From contig NZ_JAKZFD010000001.1 of the NCBI RefSeq assembly GCF_022549225.1, positions 62,001-126,000 of the forward strand: a stretch of DNA of 64,000 bases. Direction: 5' to 3'. The notes below the pieces were generated by a model. The model ran no database searches and was not told the origin of the DNA. It saw nothing but the letters and a program-made list of their open reading frames with translations. Positions 56,229 through 64,000 of this stretch are shown piece after piece. Source of the stretch: Pelomonas sp. CA6 (GTDB lineage Bacteria > Pseudomonadota > Gammaproteobacteria > Burkholderiales > Burkholderiaceae_C). Within the stretch, counting starts at the first letter, position 1. Each line of letters starts with the position of its first letter. The translations under genes were made by a program, and so were the position numbers.

Positions 56229-56609
56229 TCAGGGGGTGGCCAGGCGCCACAGCTTGTTGACGCCGTCGCCGCTGCGGTCGCCGGGCTTGGCGTCCTTGGT
56301 CCAGTAGTACAGCGGCCGACCCTTGAAGGCCCATTGGCGGCTGCCGTCGTCGCGCAGCACGATGCTCCAGTCGCCCTGCGGCCGGTCTTCGGCGCGCGCC
56401 ATCAGCGGCGGCCAGTTGGCGGCGCAGGGGCCGTTGCAGGCGCTCTTGCCCGAGCCGGCGAGGTCGCGGTCGAAGGTGTATAGCGTCATCTGGTTGGGGC
56501 CCACCAGCACACCGTCGACCAGGGTGGCCGGCGCTTGGCCCCGGTTGGCGGCGCAGGCGGCCAGGGTCAGCACGGCGGTGGCGGCCAGCAGTTTCAGCGC
56601 AGTCTTCAT
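56229..56609 (-). CDS. COG4315-type lipoprotein
   Basis: A 126-residue lipoprotein. The lipobox LTLAAC puts the lipidated cysteine at C19. The mature part has one COG4315 unit: MTLYTFDRDLAGSGKSACNG, then PCAANWPPLMA, and QWAFKGRPLYYWTKDAKPGD. Proteins with this repeat are exported and of unknown function; several sit next to ECF sigma factors. AGGAGA lies five bases before the ATG. It is the first gene of the lipoprotein-sigma-anti-sigma unit and is probably a target or sensor of that system. Confidence 0.83.
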   Translation of the reverse strand: MKTALKLLAATAVLTLAACAANRGQAPATLVDGVLVGPNQMTLYTFDRDLAGSGKSACNGPCAANWPPLMARAEDRPQGDWSIVLRDDGSRQWAFKGRPLYYWTKDAKPGDRSGDGVNKLWRLATP

Positions 56610-56642
56610 GCAAGTCTCCTGGTGGTTGGGATGGGACCCTGC

Positions 56643-56672
56643 ATTAACACCCGGGCGTGCTCGTCTATTCCC
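56643..56672 (-). promoter_or_regulatory. ECF-type promoter of the lipoprotein-sigma unit
   Basis: On the minus strand GGGAATA (56666-56672) is followed after 17 bases by GTTAAT (56643-56648). The AAT-containing -35 and short GTT-type -10 are the style of ECF sigma factors. It ends 33 bases before the lipoprotein start, which suits self-activation. Confidence 0.6.
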
Positions 56673-56723
56673 TTCGTCCGCGAAAGAAATGCATCGGCTG
56701 GCTTCAGAGGCCCCCGGACGGTC

Positions 56724-57770
56724 TCAACCGGACACGCTTGCGCGGCCCGGCGCCGCCGCGGCCGCGGCGCGGTAGGCCGCCGGCGTGAGCCCCGTGGCGG
56801 CCTTGAAGCTGCGGCAAAAGTTGGCCAGCGTGGCATAGCCCAGGCGGTGGGCGATGTCGCCCACCGGCAGCGCGGACTCGGCCAGCAGGCGCCGCGCCCG
56901 TGCGCCGCGCAGCTCGCGGGCCAGGGCGGCGAACTGCGTGCCCTCGCGGGCCAGATGCCGCGCCAGCGTCTTGCCGGACATGCGCAGCAGCCCCGCCAGC
57001 TGTTCCAGCGTGGGCCACTCGTCCTCGGCCTGGGCCAGCGCATGGCGCACCCAGTCGCTGAAGCTGCGTTCGCGCGCCAGCTCCCGCAGCGCGGCACCGG
57101 CGCTGCGCAGGGCCTCGCGCAGCGCGCGCGCGTCGGCCATGGGCAGTGGCCGGTCGGCGACCGCGGCGGGCAGGCGCGCCATCACCGCGGGCGCGCCGCC
57201 GCGGCCGAAGCGCACGCGCAGGCCGCGCAGCTCGCGGTAGCGCGCGGCATGCGGCGGCGCGGGCCAGGAGAAGTCCAGCTGCAGCGGCAGCTCGCGCTCC
57301 TGCAGCGCGAACAGCACCTGTCGATGGAAGGCCACCGCCACCGTTTCCAGCGCGACCCGGGCCAGCTCGTAGGGCATGGGCAGGGCCGGTGTCCATTCGA
57401 CCAGGCAGTCCGCGCCGTCGGCGCGCAACCGCATGGCGATGGCCGGCGAGACCAGCGCCGCATGCGGCTGCAGCGCCTGCAGCGCCTCGCGCAGCGTGGC
57501 GGCGCTGAGCAGCATCTGCCCGGCCGCGTCACCGGTGCCCATCTGCGTCAGCCGGCCGCGTACAAAGCCCAGGTCGCTGCGACCGGAGTCCCGCAGCAGC
57601 GCCTGCATCGCGCGCATCACCGACGCGATGGGCACGCGCGGCTGCGCCAGCATGGCCGGTGTCAGCCCGGCCTGGCGCAGCGCCGTGGCGCAGTCGTGGC
57701 CTTGCTCCTGCAGGTGGCCCACCAGGGCGGCGAGATGGCGGGGGGTGACGGAATCGAGCAGCGAAGGCAT
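56724..57770 (-). CDS. AraC-family transcriptional regulator
   Basis: A 348-residue regulator. The N-terminal half is the arabinose-binding-like domain of the large AraC group (LTPAMLAQPRVPIASVMRAM, then DLGFVRGRLTQMG). The C-terminal 100 residues carry two helix-turn-helix units (WPTLEQLAGLLRMSGKTLAR and VGDIAHRLGYATLANFCRSF) ending at TGLTPAAYR. The open frame extends far upstream, but homology starts at the ATG at 57770. It is divergent from the M24 gene with a 138-base gap and probably controls it; its ligand is unknown. Confidence 0.88.
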   Translation of the reverse strand: MPSLLDSVTPRHLAALVGHLQEQGHDCATALRQAGLTPAMLAQPRVPIASVMRAMQALLRDSGRSDLGFVRGRLTQMGTGDAAGQMLLSAATLREALQALQPHAALVSPAIAMRLRADGADCLVEWTPALPMPYELARVALETVAVAFHRQVLFALQERELPLQLDFSWPAPPHAARYRELRGLRVRFGRGGAPAVMARLPAAVADRPLPMADARALREALRSAGAALRELARERSFSDWVRHALAQAEDEWPTLEQLAGLLRMSGKTLARHLAREGTQFAALARELRGARARRLLAESALPVGDIAHRLGYATLANFCRSFKAATGLTPAAYRAAAAAAPGRASVSG

Positions 57771-57908
57771 GACCTGACCCCCGGGAGGGATGTCCTTGAA
57801 TGAATGTCCGGCGTCCGGCGATGAATTCTGCCAATCCGTGCGCATGCGAACAATCGTCGCCAGCTTGCGGCCGCCCGGCGGCCCGCGCCCCAGACAAGGA
57901 CTTGCGCG

Positions 57909-59126
57909 ATGATTCCCCCTCTCGACACCACGCCCCGGGCGGCCGAATTCCAGCGCCGCCACGAGGCCCTGGTCCACGCCCTGCACCAGCTGGGCCTGGA
58001 CCATGCGCTGATCACCACCACCGAGAACATCTACTACCTGACCGGCGCCACCTTCGAGCCGCTGGAGCGCCCGTTCTTCCTCATCGTCGACGCCGATGGC
58101 GGCCGGCACATGCTGCTGCCGGTGCTGGAGCGGGACCATCTGCGCAAGGCCTGGGGCCTGCGGCCTGAGCACATCCACTGCTACCGCGAATTCCCCGCGC
58201 CGGCCGGCCAGGGCTGGGCGGAGCGGCTGCTGGATGGGCAGATGCTGCGCGGCCGCTTCGCGTTCGAGGAAGGCACGCCGTGGCAGATCGCGGCGCCGCT
58301 GAGCCGGGCCGGCGGCCAGGCGCTGGACCTCCTGGGCCCGATCCGCCTGATCAAGTCCGGCTGGGAGATCGAGCAGGTTCAGCGCGCCGCGCGCTACGCC
58401 GACTGGGGGCTGGCCCAGGTGCTGCGCAGCGCCTGGCAGGGCGGCTGTGCGGCCCAGACCTTCATGCCCATGCAGCGGCTGCAGCGCAAGATCATGCGCG
58501 AGCTGCCCGACTGGGACCCGCTGTCCACGCGCGTGCTCGCCGCGGCCTGGCCGGCGCCGCTCAGCGCGGAGCCACACGCCGTGCCGCCGCTGGGCATGCG
58601 CCTGGGCGACGGGCCGCATGTGGCGCTGGTGCTGACGCGCGTGAACGGCTATGCGGCCGAATGCGAGCGCAGCTTCTTCACGGCGCCGCCGCGCCCGCGC
58701 GAGCGCGAACGGTTCGCGCTGATGAGCGAGGCGCGCGCGATCGCCTTCGCGATGCTGCGCCCCGGCGTGGCCTGCGCCGAGATCGATGGCGCGGTGAACC
58801 GCTTCCTTGACGCGGCCGGCCATGCCGACTTCCGCACCCGGCTGCACCGCTGCGGCCATGGCTTCGGCCTCGGCAACCACGAGCCGCCCTGGATCGCCGA
58901 AGGCAGCGACCATGTGCTGGCCGCCGGCATGCTGGTCTCCATCGAGCCGGGCCTCTACGAGGCCGGCGTGGGCGGCTACCGCCACAGCGACACGGTGCTG
59001 GTGACCGACCGCGGCCACCGCCGGCTCACCGAAGCGCCCAGCGGCCTGGAGGCGCTGGTGCTGCCCCGGCCGCGGCTCGGCCAGCGCCTGGGTGGCTGGC
59101 TGGTGCGGCGCAGCCTGAGGCTGTGA
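57909..59126 (+). CDS. M24-family (creatinase-fold) protein with altered metal site
   Basis: A 405-residue protein with the two-domain aminopeptidase P/creatinase layout. An N-terminal domain (LITTTENIYYLTGATFEPLE) is followed by a pita-bread domain. Normal M24 enzymes bind two metals with D, D, H, E and E. Aligned by motif, the first aspartate is L240 and the second is E251 (NGYAAECERSF). The histidine (RCGHGFGLGNHEPP) and first glutamate (VSIEPGLYE) are kept, and the last glutamate is S360 (YRHSDTVLVTD). It may therefore work without the usual dimetal centre, like creatinase, or be a related amidohydrolase such as ectoine hydrolase. It is divergent from an AraC gene. Confidence 0.85.
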   Translation: MIPPLDTTPRAAEFQRRHEALVHALHQLGLDHALITTTENIYYLTGATFEPLERPFFLIVDADGGRHMLLPVLERDHLRKAWGLRPEHIHCYREFPAPAGQGWAERLLDGQMLRGRFAFEEGTPWQIAAPLSRAGGQALDLLGPIRLIKSGWEIEQVQRAARYADWGLAQVLRSAWQGGCAAQTFMPMQRLQRKIMRELPDWDPLSTRVLAAAWPAPLSAEPHAVPPLGMRLGDGPHVALVLTRVNGYAAECERSFFTAPPRPRERERFALMSEARAIAFAMLRPGVACAEIDGAVNRFLDAAGHADFRTRLHRCGHGFGLGNHEPPWIAEGSDHVLAAGMLVSIEPGLYEAGVGGYRHSDTVLVTDRGHRRLTEAPSGLEALVLPRPRLGQRLGGWLVRRSLRL

Positions 59127-59140
59127 TGCGCGGGTGGGCT

Positions 59141-59689
59141 CTAGTAGGTGCGGCCGCCGCGGAACTGCGCGTGCTGGCGCCGCTGCAGCGTGGTGTGGCG
59201 GCTCATCGCTTCGAAGGATACGCGGGCCTGCGCATGCATCAGGGCCAGGCCCAGCGCGTCGGCCGCGTCCTTGCCCGGGATGCCGGGCAGGTTCAGCAGG
59301 CGTTGCACCATGGCCTGCACCTGCTCCTTGCGCGCCTGGCCGTGGCCGACCACGGCCTTTTTCATCTGCACCGCGGTGTACTCCGCCACCGCCAGCCCGC
59401 CGGACACCAGGGTGGCCAGCGCCGCGCCGCGCGCCTGGCCCAGCAGCAAGGTGGACTGCGGGTTGACGTTGACGAACACGATCTCCACCGCGGCGCATTG
59501 CGGCTGGTAGCGCGCGACGACCTCGCGAAGCCCATCGCAGAGGATCTTGATGCGCGCCGGCAGGTCGCCGGTGGCCACGCCGGTGGTCTTGATGGTGCCG
59601 CTGGCCACATAGGCCAGGCGCGGGCCGTCGGCGTCGATGACGCCGAAGCCGGTGGTCTGCAGTCCGGGGTCGATACCGAGGATGCGCAT
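59141..59689 (-). CDS. ruvC: Holliday junction resolvase RuvC
   Basis: A 182-residue endonuclease that cuts four-way junctions with RuvAB. The acidic residues are visible: the aspartate in [17 protein letters not shown], the glutamate in [11 protein letters not shown], and the pair in [14 protein letters not shown]. Length and motifs are standard. ruvA and ruvB are not in the window. It follows the CdsA-like gene after 3 bases on the same strand and converges on the M24 gene with a 14-base gap. Confidence 0.95.
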   Translation of the reverse strand: MRILGIDPGLQTTGFGVIDADGPRLAYVASGTIKTTGVATGDLPARIKILCDGLREVVARYQPQCAAVEIVFVNVNPQSTLLLGQARGAALATLVSGGLAVAEYTAVQMKKAVVGHGQARKEQVQAMVQRLLNLPGIPGKDAADALGLALMHAQARVSFEAMSRHTTLQRRQHAQFRGGRTY

Positions 59690-59692
59690 CGC

Positions 59693-60679
59693 TCAGACCC
59701 CCACCTTGAAATACCAGCGCACCGAATGGAAGAAGACGGGGGCCGCGAAGCACATCACCGCGATGCGGTCCAGCAGGCCCACGGCGCCGGTGATCGCGCT
59801 GCGGTTGCCCCATGACTTCACCCCCGCGTCGCGCTGCAGCGCCTGCATCACCAGCGTGCCGAAGCTGCCGGCGCCGGCGGCGATGAAGGCCATGGCCGCC
59901 GCCTGGCCGGCCTTGAAGGGCGTGATCCAGAACAGCAGCGCGCCGGCCAGCGCGGCGGCGAAGCTGCCCACCCACCAGGCGCGCATCGAGAAGCGCCGGC
60001 TGATGCGCCGCGCCGCCGGCAGGCTGCGCAGCTTGGCGGCGGCCAGGTGCTGGGCCGCCTGGCCACAGGCGACCACCGCGACCAGGAAGAACAGCAGGAA
60101 GGCGCCACGGCCCTGGTAGCGCGGGAACTCCAGCAGCAGCAGCGCCGGTGCGTGCGACAGCCCGTAGACGCAGACCATGATGCCCCACTGGATCTTGGCA
60201 TTGCGCTCCAGGAAGCGGCCCGGATCGTCGGCCAGCGCGCTGGCCACCGGGATGGTCAGGAAGCCGTAGACCGGGATCAACACCGAGAACAGGTCAAAGT
60301 GCCGCGTGCCCACCAGCAGGTACTGCAGCGGCAGGATCACGAAGAAGGCCAGGATCAGGCCGCGGTGGTCGGCGCGGCGCGTGTGCAGCAGCGTGATGAA
60401 CTCACGCAGCGCCAGGAAGGAGAAGACGCCGAACAGCAGCGTGGCCCCCACCGGCCCCGAGACCCAGGCGGCCCAGAACAGGCAGGCGCCCACCCAGACC
60501 ATGTTCAGCTCGTGCCGGTAGTGCTGCCACTGGGCCTGCCAGGCGTCCTGTTCGTGCTCCGGCCGCTCGCGCAGCGACCACAGAACGGAGGCGATGCTGA
60601 CCAGCATCAGCAGCCCGAAGAGCACGACGAAGAGCAGCGCCACCTGCTCGCTGGAATTCAGCGCGCGCAGCCAGCTCAT
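59693..60679 (-). CDS. CdsA-like membrane protein with degenerate signature
   Basis: A 328-residue protein with about eight membrane helices of the phosphatidate cytidylyltransferase family. The start at 60679 overlaps the acyltransferase stop by 4 bases. The C-terminal family signature normally contains a lysine-arginine pair, a KD pair, GHGG and DRxDS. Here the region reads LQRDAGVKSWGNR, then ITGAVGLLDRIAVM. The DR (D304-R305) is kept, but the following aspartate is A307, the GHGG is replaced by GAVG and the KD by KS. Enzyme activity is therefore doubtful. Pairing with a PlsC-type enzyme still suggests a lipid role. Confidence 0.8.
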   Translation of the reverse strand: MSWLRALNSSEQVALLFVVLFGLLMLVSIASVLWSLRERPEHEQDAWQAQWQHYRHELNMVWVGACLFWAAWVSGPVGATLLFGVFSFLALREFITLLHTRRADHRGLILAFFVILPLQYLLVGTRHFDLFSVLIPVYGFLTIPVASALADDPGRFLERNAKIQWGIMVCVYGLSHAPALLLLEFPRYQGRGAFLLFFLVAVVACGQAAQHLAAAKLRSLPAARRISRRFSMRAWWVGSFAAALAGALLFWITPFKAGQAAAMAFIAAGAGSFGTLVMQALQRDAGVKSWGNRSAITGAVGLLDRIAVMCFAAPVFFHSVRWYFKVGV

Positions 60680-61305
60680 GCCTTCCAGCCCCCCGGTCGC
60701 TGCGCCATCACCGCGGCGCGCGCGCGTTCCAGGAAGGCGCGCTTGTCCTCGTCCGGCGCCAGGCGCAGCGGCGCGCCGAAGGTCACGGTGCACAGAATGG
60801 GCACGGGCACGACCTCGCCCTTGGGCATGACGCGCTGCACGTTGTCGATCCAGGTGGGGATCAGCTCGACCTGCGGGAAGGCCTGGGCGAGGTGGTAGAG
60901 CCCGGCCTTGAAGGGCTGCGGCTCGCCCTTGCTGGAGCGCGTGCCTTCGGGAAAGATCACCAGCGAATCGCCGCGTTCCAGCGCCTCCATCAGCGGCTCC
61001 AGCGGGTCCTCGTCGGGGCTGGCGCGGGTGCGCGAGACATAGACGGCGTTGAACACGTCGGTGGTGAGCCAGGTCTTGAGCCGGCTGCTGGTCCAGTAGT
61101 CGCGCGCGGCGATGGGTCGGGTGCCCGCGCGCAGCTCGCGCGGCAGCGAAGCCCAGATCAGCACCCAGTCGAAATGGCTCTGGTGGTTGGCGAAATAAAT
61201 GCGCTGCTCCGCGGTCGGCGGGCAGCCTTTCCAATGACCCTGGGCACCGGTGATCAGGCGCGCCAGAAAGGCCAGGAACAGGCCGGTGGCTTCTGGGACG
61301 GACAT
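60676..61305 (-). CDS. 1-acyl-glycerol-3-phosphate acyltransferase (PlsC family)
   Basis: A 209-residue membrane-associated acyltransferase. The catalytic HX4D box is FANHQSHFDWVL, and the substrate-binding motif is LVIFPEGTRSSKGE. A third block, VELIPTWIDNVQRVMPKG, fits the family. It would acylate a lysophosphatidic acid-like substrate. Its stop overlaps the CdsA-like gene start by 4 bases, so these two are coupled and lead into ruvC. It is shorter than the main E. coli PlsC and may be a side-branch enzyme. Confidence 0.87.
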   Translation of the reverse strand: MSVPEATGLFLAFLARLITGAQGHWKGCPPTAEQRIYFANHQSHFDWVLIWASLPRELRAGTRPIAARDYWTSSRLKTWLTTDVFNAVYVSRTRASPDEDPLEPLMEALERGDSLVIFPEGTRSSKGEPQPFKAGLYHLAQAFPQVELIPTWIDNVQRVMPKGEVVPVPILCTVTFGAPLRLAPDEDKRAFLERARAAVMAQRPGGWKA

Positions 61306-61343
61306 GCCGACATGCTAGCCCAGGCCCGCGGCCCCGCCGGGGC

Positions 61344-62198
61344 TCAGCGTGGACGCTGCTGGCTGGGGCTGCAGCCGAAGGCGCGCCGGAATGCGGTGGC
61401 GAAGTTCGCCGGGCTGCCGTAGCCCGCGTCCAGCGCGGCCTCGGTGACGCTGGCGCCGGCCTGCAGCAGCGCGCGGGCGCGCTCCAGGCGGCGCCGGCGC
61501 AGGTAGTCGAACACCGAACAGCCATGCGCCTCGCGGAAGCGGCGCTGCAGCGTGTTCTCGTGCAAGCCCAGCTCCAGCGCGATGTCGGCCAGGCTCCAGG
61601 CATCGGCGGCGCCGCTGTCCAGCAGCTCGCGCGCCTGCGCCATGCGCCGCGCCATGCTGGCGGGCGGCTCGGCGCCGGCCTGTTCGGACAGGGCCTCGCC
61701 GAGCAGCTGCAGCGTCAGGCATTCCAGCTGCAGCCGCTCCAGCCCGCGCGACGGGCCGCCGCTGTCGATCACGCTGCGCGCGAGCCGGCGCAGGCGCGCA
61801 CCGGCGCGGCCATGGGCGCCGGCGAGGTGGGGGCGGGGCGGCCCCGGCAGCAGCTCGGCCTGCTCCAGCCAGTCCGGGCCGGCGTGGAGGCTGAGCTTGC
61901 ACTCCTCGGCCCCGTCGTCGACGTCCAGGCGGCGGAAGCGGTCGCCATGGCGCAGCGTCACCAGGGCCAGGTCTTGCGCCTCCGCGTCGCCCAGCCGTTC
62001 ATGGCGCTCGCCGAAGGCCACATGGACCCGGCCCCGCAGCGCCACCACCAGGTAGAGCCCGGCCGAGGCCTCGACCTCCTGCGCGGCATCGTGCGCATGG
62101 CGGCTGGCACTGCAGCGCAGCACCAGCCCGGGCCGCAGGCGCCGGGCGAAGTGGCGGGCTGGCGCGGAGGGTGGGGTGGGGGTGGTGACCTCAAACAT
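61344..62198 (-). CDS. AraC-family regulator next to a TonB receptor
   Basis: A 284-residue regulator from the ATG at 62198; a TTG five codons earlier is possible but has no ribosome site. The N-terminal sensing domain is poorly conserved. The C-terminal double helix-turn-helix is clear (SLADIALELGLHENTLQRRF, EAHGCSVFDYLRRRRLERAR, then VTEAALDAGYGSPANF). It resembles PchR-type regulators of siderophore uptake. It is divergent from a TonB-dependent receptor gene with a 137-base gap containing a Fur-like box, so it probably activates that receptor when a ferric siderophore is present. Confidence 0.86.
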   Translation of the reverse strand: MFEVTTPTPPSAPARHFARRLRPGLVLRCSASRHAHDAAQEVEASAGLYLVVALRGRVHVAFGERHERLGDAEAQDLALVTLRHGDRFRRLDVDDGAEECKLSLHAGPDWLEQAELLPGPPRPHLAGAHGRAGARLRRLARSVIDSGGPSRGLERLQLECLTLQLLGEALSEQAGAEPPASMARRMAQARELLDSGAADAWSLADIALELGLHENTLQRRFREAHGCSVFDYLRRRRLERARALLQAGASVTEAALDAGYGSPANFATAFRRAFGCSPSQQRPR

Positions 62199-62259
62199 CG
62201 GTGGCGCGCGCAAAGGCGGGGCGGGGTGGAGGCTGGAATACTATCGCCGCGCTCATGCA

Positions 62260-62278
62260 AATGCAAACCATTCTCATT
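62260..62278. promoter_or_regulatory. Fur-box-like sequence
   Basis: Read on the minus strand, AATGAGAATGGTTTGCATT closely follows the 19-base Fur pattern of alternating AAT/CATT blocks (AATGAGAATgaTTatCATT). It lies between the divergent AraC and TonB receptor genes, so iron-bound Fur could repress both. Confidence 0.6.
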
Positions 62279-62335
62279 TAAGATTCAACCTGTGGCCCCG
62301 TGGCGGTATCGCCGGGCGGGCCGACCGAGATTCTG

Positions 62336-64000
62336 ATGCCGTCCCCCACTCTGCTCTTCTTCCCTCTTCCGTCCTCCTCCTCCTTCTCCTCTCAGGCCCC
62401 GCTGCGCCGCCATTCCTTGGCGGCCGAGATCGCCCTCGCGCTGGGCCTGATGGCCGGCCTGGGCGCGCAGGCCGCGCCGCAGCAACTGGACAAGGTGGTG
62501 GTCAGCGCCAGCGCGAGCGAGCGCCGGCTGGCCGACGCGCCGGCCAGCATCACCGTGCTGACGCGCGAACAGCTGGAGCGCGAGCCGGTGGCCAGCCTGG
62601 AGGACGTGCTGCGCCGCGTCGAGGGCGTCGCGGTGGTCGGCACCGCGGCGAACGACATGGACATCACGCTGCGCGGCATGCCCGGCGAGTACACGCTGAT
62701 CCTGGTCGACGGCCGCCGCCAGAGCACGCGCGAGACCATGAACCGCGGCACCGGCGGCGTGCAGGCTTTCTTCATGCCGCCGCTGGCGGCCATCGAGCGC
62801 ATCGAGATCGTGCGCGGGCCGATGTCGGCGCTGTATGGGGCCGATGCGATGGGTGGCGTGATCAACATCATCACCCGCAAGCAGCTCACGCACTGGAGCG
62901 GCAGCGCCGGCCTGGGCGCCACCTGGCAGCAGGGCGACCGCCGCTACGGCGATGCGCGCCAGGGCGAATTCTGGCTGGGTGGCCCGCTGGCGGGCGGGCT
63001 GTCGCTGCAGCTGTGGGGCGGCCTGAGCGATCGCTCGGAGGACCGCGTCTACTACCCGGTCAGCATGACCATCGGTTCGCCCGACCAGCGCAACAGCAGC
63101 TTCGGCGCCAAGCTGGGCTTCTCGCCCTGGGAGGGGCAGCAGTTCGCGCTGGAGGCCGGGCGCGGCGAGCTGCGCCGCGAGGCCACGCCGGGCCGCAGCG
63201 TGGCCGACAGCGACCCGCTGACGCGCAACGAGCAGCAGCGCCAGTACTGGGTGTTGAGCCACAGCGGCCGCGTGCTCGACGGCGCGCGCTGGCGCAGCGC
63301 GCTGCACCAGGAGCGCGGCGAGCAGCAGAACTGGAGCGCCGGCCAGCGTTCCACCGTCGAGCCGCGCGTCACCAACACCGTGTTCGACAGCCTGCTGACC
63401 CTGCCGCTGAACGCGCACAGCCTGACCGTGGGCGCGCAATGGCAGCGCAACGCGCTGGAAGGCGTGAGCCAGGAGGCCGCGGTGAAGGGCCATCCGCTCA
63501 GCCCCGACCGCATCCGCAGCCAGGCCGGCGCGCTGTTCGCCGAGGACGAGATCGAGATCAGCGAGCGCCTGGACCTGACCGTGGGCCTGCGCATGGACCA
63601 CGAGGGCCGCTATGGCACGCACTGGAGCCCGCGCGTCTACGGCATCTACAAGCTGGACGGCGGCTGGAGCCTGCGTGGCGGCGTGGGCAGCGGCTTCAAG
63701 CCGCCCAAGCTGCGCCAGGCCGAGGCCGGCTACTGCATGAGCACCGGCGGCAACTCGCCGCGCCGCGGCTCGCTGTGCGGCAACCCCGATCTCAAGCCCG
63801 AGACCAGCCGCAGCGCCGAGCTGGGCCTGCGCTGGGACGCCGGACGCGACGACTTCCTCGCCGCGACGCTGTTCCACAACCGCTTCCACAACAAGGTCGT
63901 GTCCTACAACACCGGCCGCGTGGACCCGGGCAACCCGGCGCTGGACGTCTACGTCTACGACAACGTGGATCGCGTGAAGATCAGCGGGCTGGAGCTCTCG
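62336..64000 (+). CDS. TonB-dependent receptor, probably for a ferric siderophore (partial)
   Basis: The gene starts at ATG 62336 and is still open at the window end, giving 555 residues so far. A signal segment (about residues 25-48, EIALALGLMAGLGAQA) precedes the plug domain: LDKVVVSASASERRLADAPA, then ITVLTREQLE, LRGMPGEYTLILVDGRRQ and RIEIVRGPMSALYGADAMGG. This plug form is that of FepA/IroN/colicin I-type receptors. The barrel part shows GVGSGFKPPKLRQAEAGYCM and NPDLKPETSRSAELGL. A Fur-like box and a divergent PchR-like regulator point to iron uptake. The ligand cannot be read from what is present. Confidence 0.87.
   Translation, partial: MPSPTLLFFPLPSSSSFSSQAPLRRHSLAAEIALALGLMAGLGAQAAPQQLDKVVVSASASERRLADAPASITVLTREQLEREPVASLEDVLRRVEGVAVVGTAANDMDITLRGMPGEYTLILVDGRRQSTRETMNRGTGGVQAFFMPPLAAIERIEIVRGPMSALYGADAMGGVINIITRKQLTHWSGSAGLGATWQQGDRRYGDARQGEFWLGGPLAGGLSLQLWGGLSDRSEDRVYYPVSMTIGSPDQRNSSFGAKLGFSPWEGQQFALEAGRGELRREATPGRSVADSDPLTRNEQQRQYWVLSHSGRVLDGARWRSALHQERGEQQNWSAGQRSTVEPRVTNTVFDSLLTLPLNAHSLTVGAQWQRNALEGVSQEAAVKGHPLSPDRIRSQAGALFAEDEIEISERLDLTVGLRMDHEGRYGTHWSPRVYGIYKLDGGWSLRGGVGSGFKPPKLRQAEAGYCMSTGGNSPRRGSLCGNPDLKPETSRSAELGLRWDAGRDDFLAATLFHNRFHNKVVSYNTGRVDPGNPALDVYVYDNVDRVKISGLELS

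Noticed and set aside
56724-60188. One open frame of 1154 codons on the minus strand
   Set aside because: Only the last 348 codons match a family (AraC). The rest runs antisense to the M24 gene and through ruvC out of frame; it is open only because GC-rich DNA has few stops.
1-64000. Search by eye for CRISPR arrays, tRNA genes, insertion sequences and prophage genes
   Set aside because: No regularly spaced repeats, no cloverleaf with a GTTCGA-type arm, no transposase or phage protein were seen. The RNase P RNA is the only RNA gene I can support.

Overview
The window is a 64 kb piece of a high-GC bacterial chromosome, with about 70% GC by eye and strong G/C bias at third codon positions. The gene content points to a betaproteobacterium of the order Burkholderiales, probably near Roseateles, Mitsuaria, Pelomonas or Rubrivivax. 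That placement is an inference from the mraZ-to-ftsZ cluster followed by lpxC, a PEP-CTERM protein, gltIJKL-type transport genes and general protein character. No tRNA, rRNA, phage, transposase or CRISPR array was seen, and almost every base lies in or next to a gene.

Layout. 1-4771: the end of an Atm1-type ABC exporter, a LysR regulator and a glutamate/aspartate ABC importer (gltI, gltJ, gltK, gltL). 4898-7457: an overlapping sensor kinase (LytS/AlgZ type), LytTR response regulator and GIN-domain protein. 7495-11705: pyrC, a DUF3025 gene, and a secreted trypsin-like protease followed by an FHA-domain membrane protein. 11763-16535: cysteine synthase, the RNase P RNA gene, a Gfo/Idh/MocA oxidoreductase, a Bcr/CflA-type efflux protein and an alpha-carbonic-anhydrase-fold protein that has lost its zinc ligands.

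16496-23996 (minus strand) is a complete sucrose-use locus: a LacI-type repressor, a TonB-dependent receptor, fructokinase, an SLC45-like transporter and sucrose phosphorylase. Two LacI-type operators lie upstream of the receptor gene. Sucrose would cross the outer membrane through the receptor and the inner membrane through the transporter. It would then be split with phosphate to glucose-1-phosphate and fructose, and the kinase would trap the fructose.

24102-26526 holds a DUF6265 protein, an epoxide hydrolase, a decayed GNAT fragment and the control region of the division cluster. 26527-44224 is the division and cell-wall (dcw) cluster in the order mraZ, rsmH, ftsL, ftsI, murE, murF, mraY, murD, ftsW, murG, murC, ddl, ftsQ, ftsA, ftsZ. 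Most neighbouring genes overlap or nearly touch, and a strong terminator follows ftsZ. Four GTGG repeats at exact 10-base spacing overlap the promoter and look like the MraZ operator. MurD carries a large disordered insertion. An orphan sensor kinase sits between ftsZ and lpxC.

47029-54814: a tiny membrane protein, a heterodimeric MdlA/MdlB-type ABC exporter, a large ExeM/NucH-type extracellular nuclease with a C-terminal RTX segment, and a PEP-CTERM protein. 54821-56609: a three-gene unit of lipoprotein, ECF sigma factor and anti-sigma factor behind an ECF-like promoter. 56724-61305: an AraC regulator divergent from an unusual M24 (creatinase-fold) protein, then ruvC, a CdsA-like membrane protein with a degenerate signature, and a PlsC-type acyltransferase. 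61344-64000: an AraC regulator divergent from a TonB-dependent receptor that runs off the window, with a Fur-box-like sequence between them.

I did not find a clearly new multi-gene system. The least explained items are the protease-FHA pair, the ECF/lipoprotein unit, the three enzyme-fold proteins with altered active sites (carbonic anhydrase, CdsA-like, M24), the MurD insertion and the kinase between ftsZ and lpxC.
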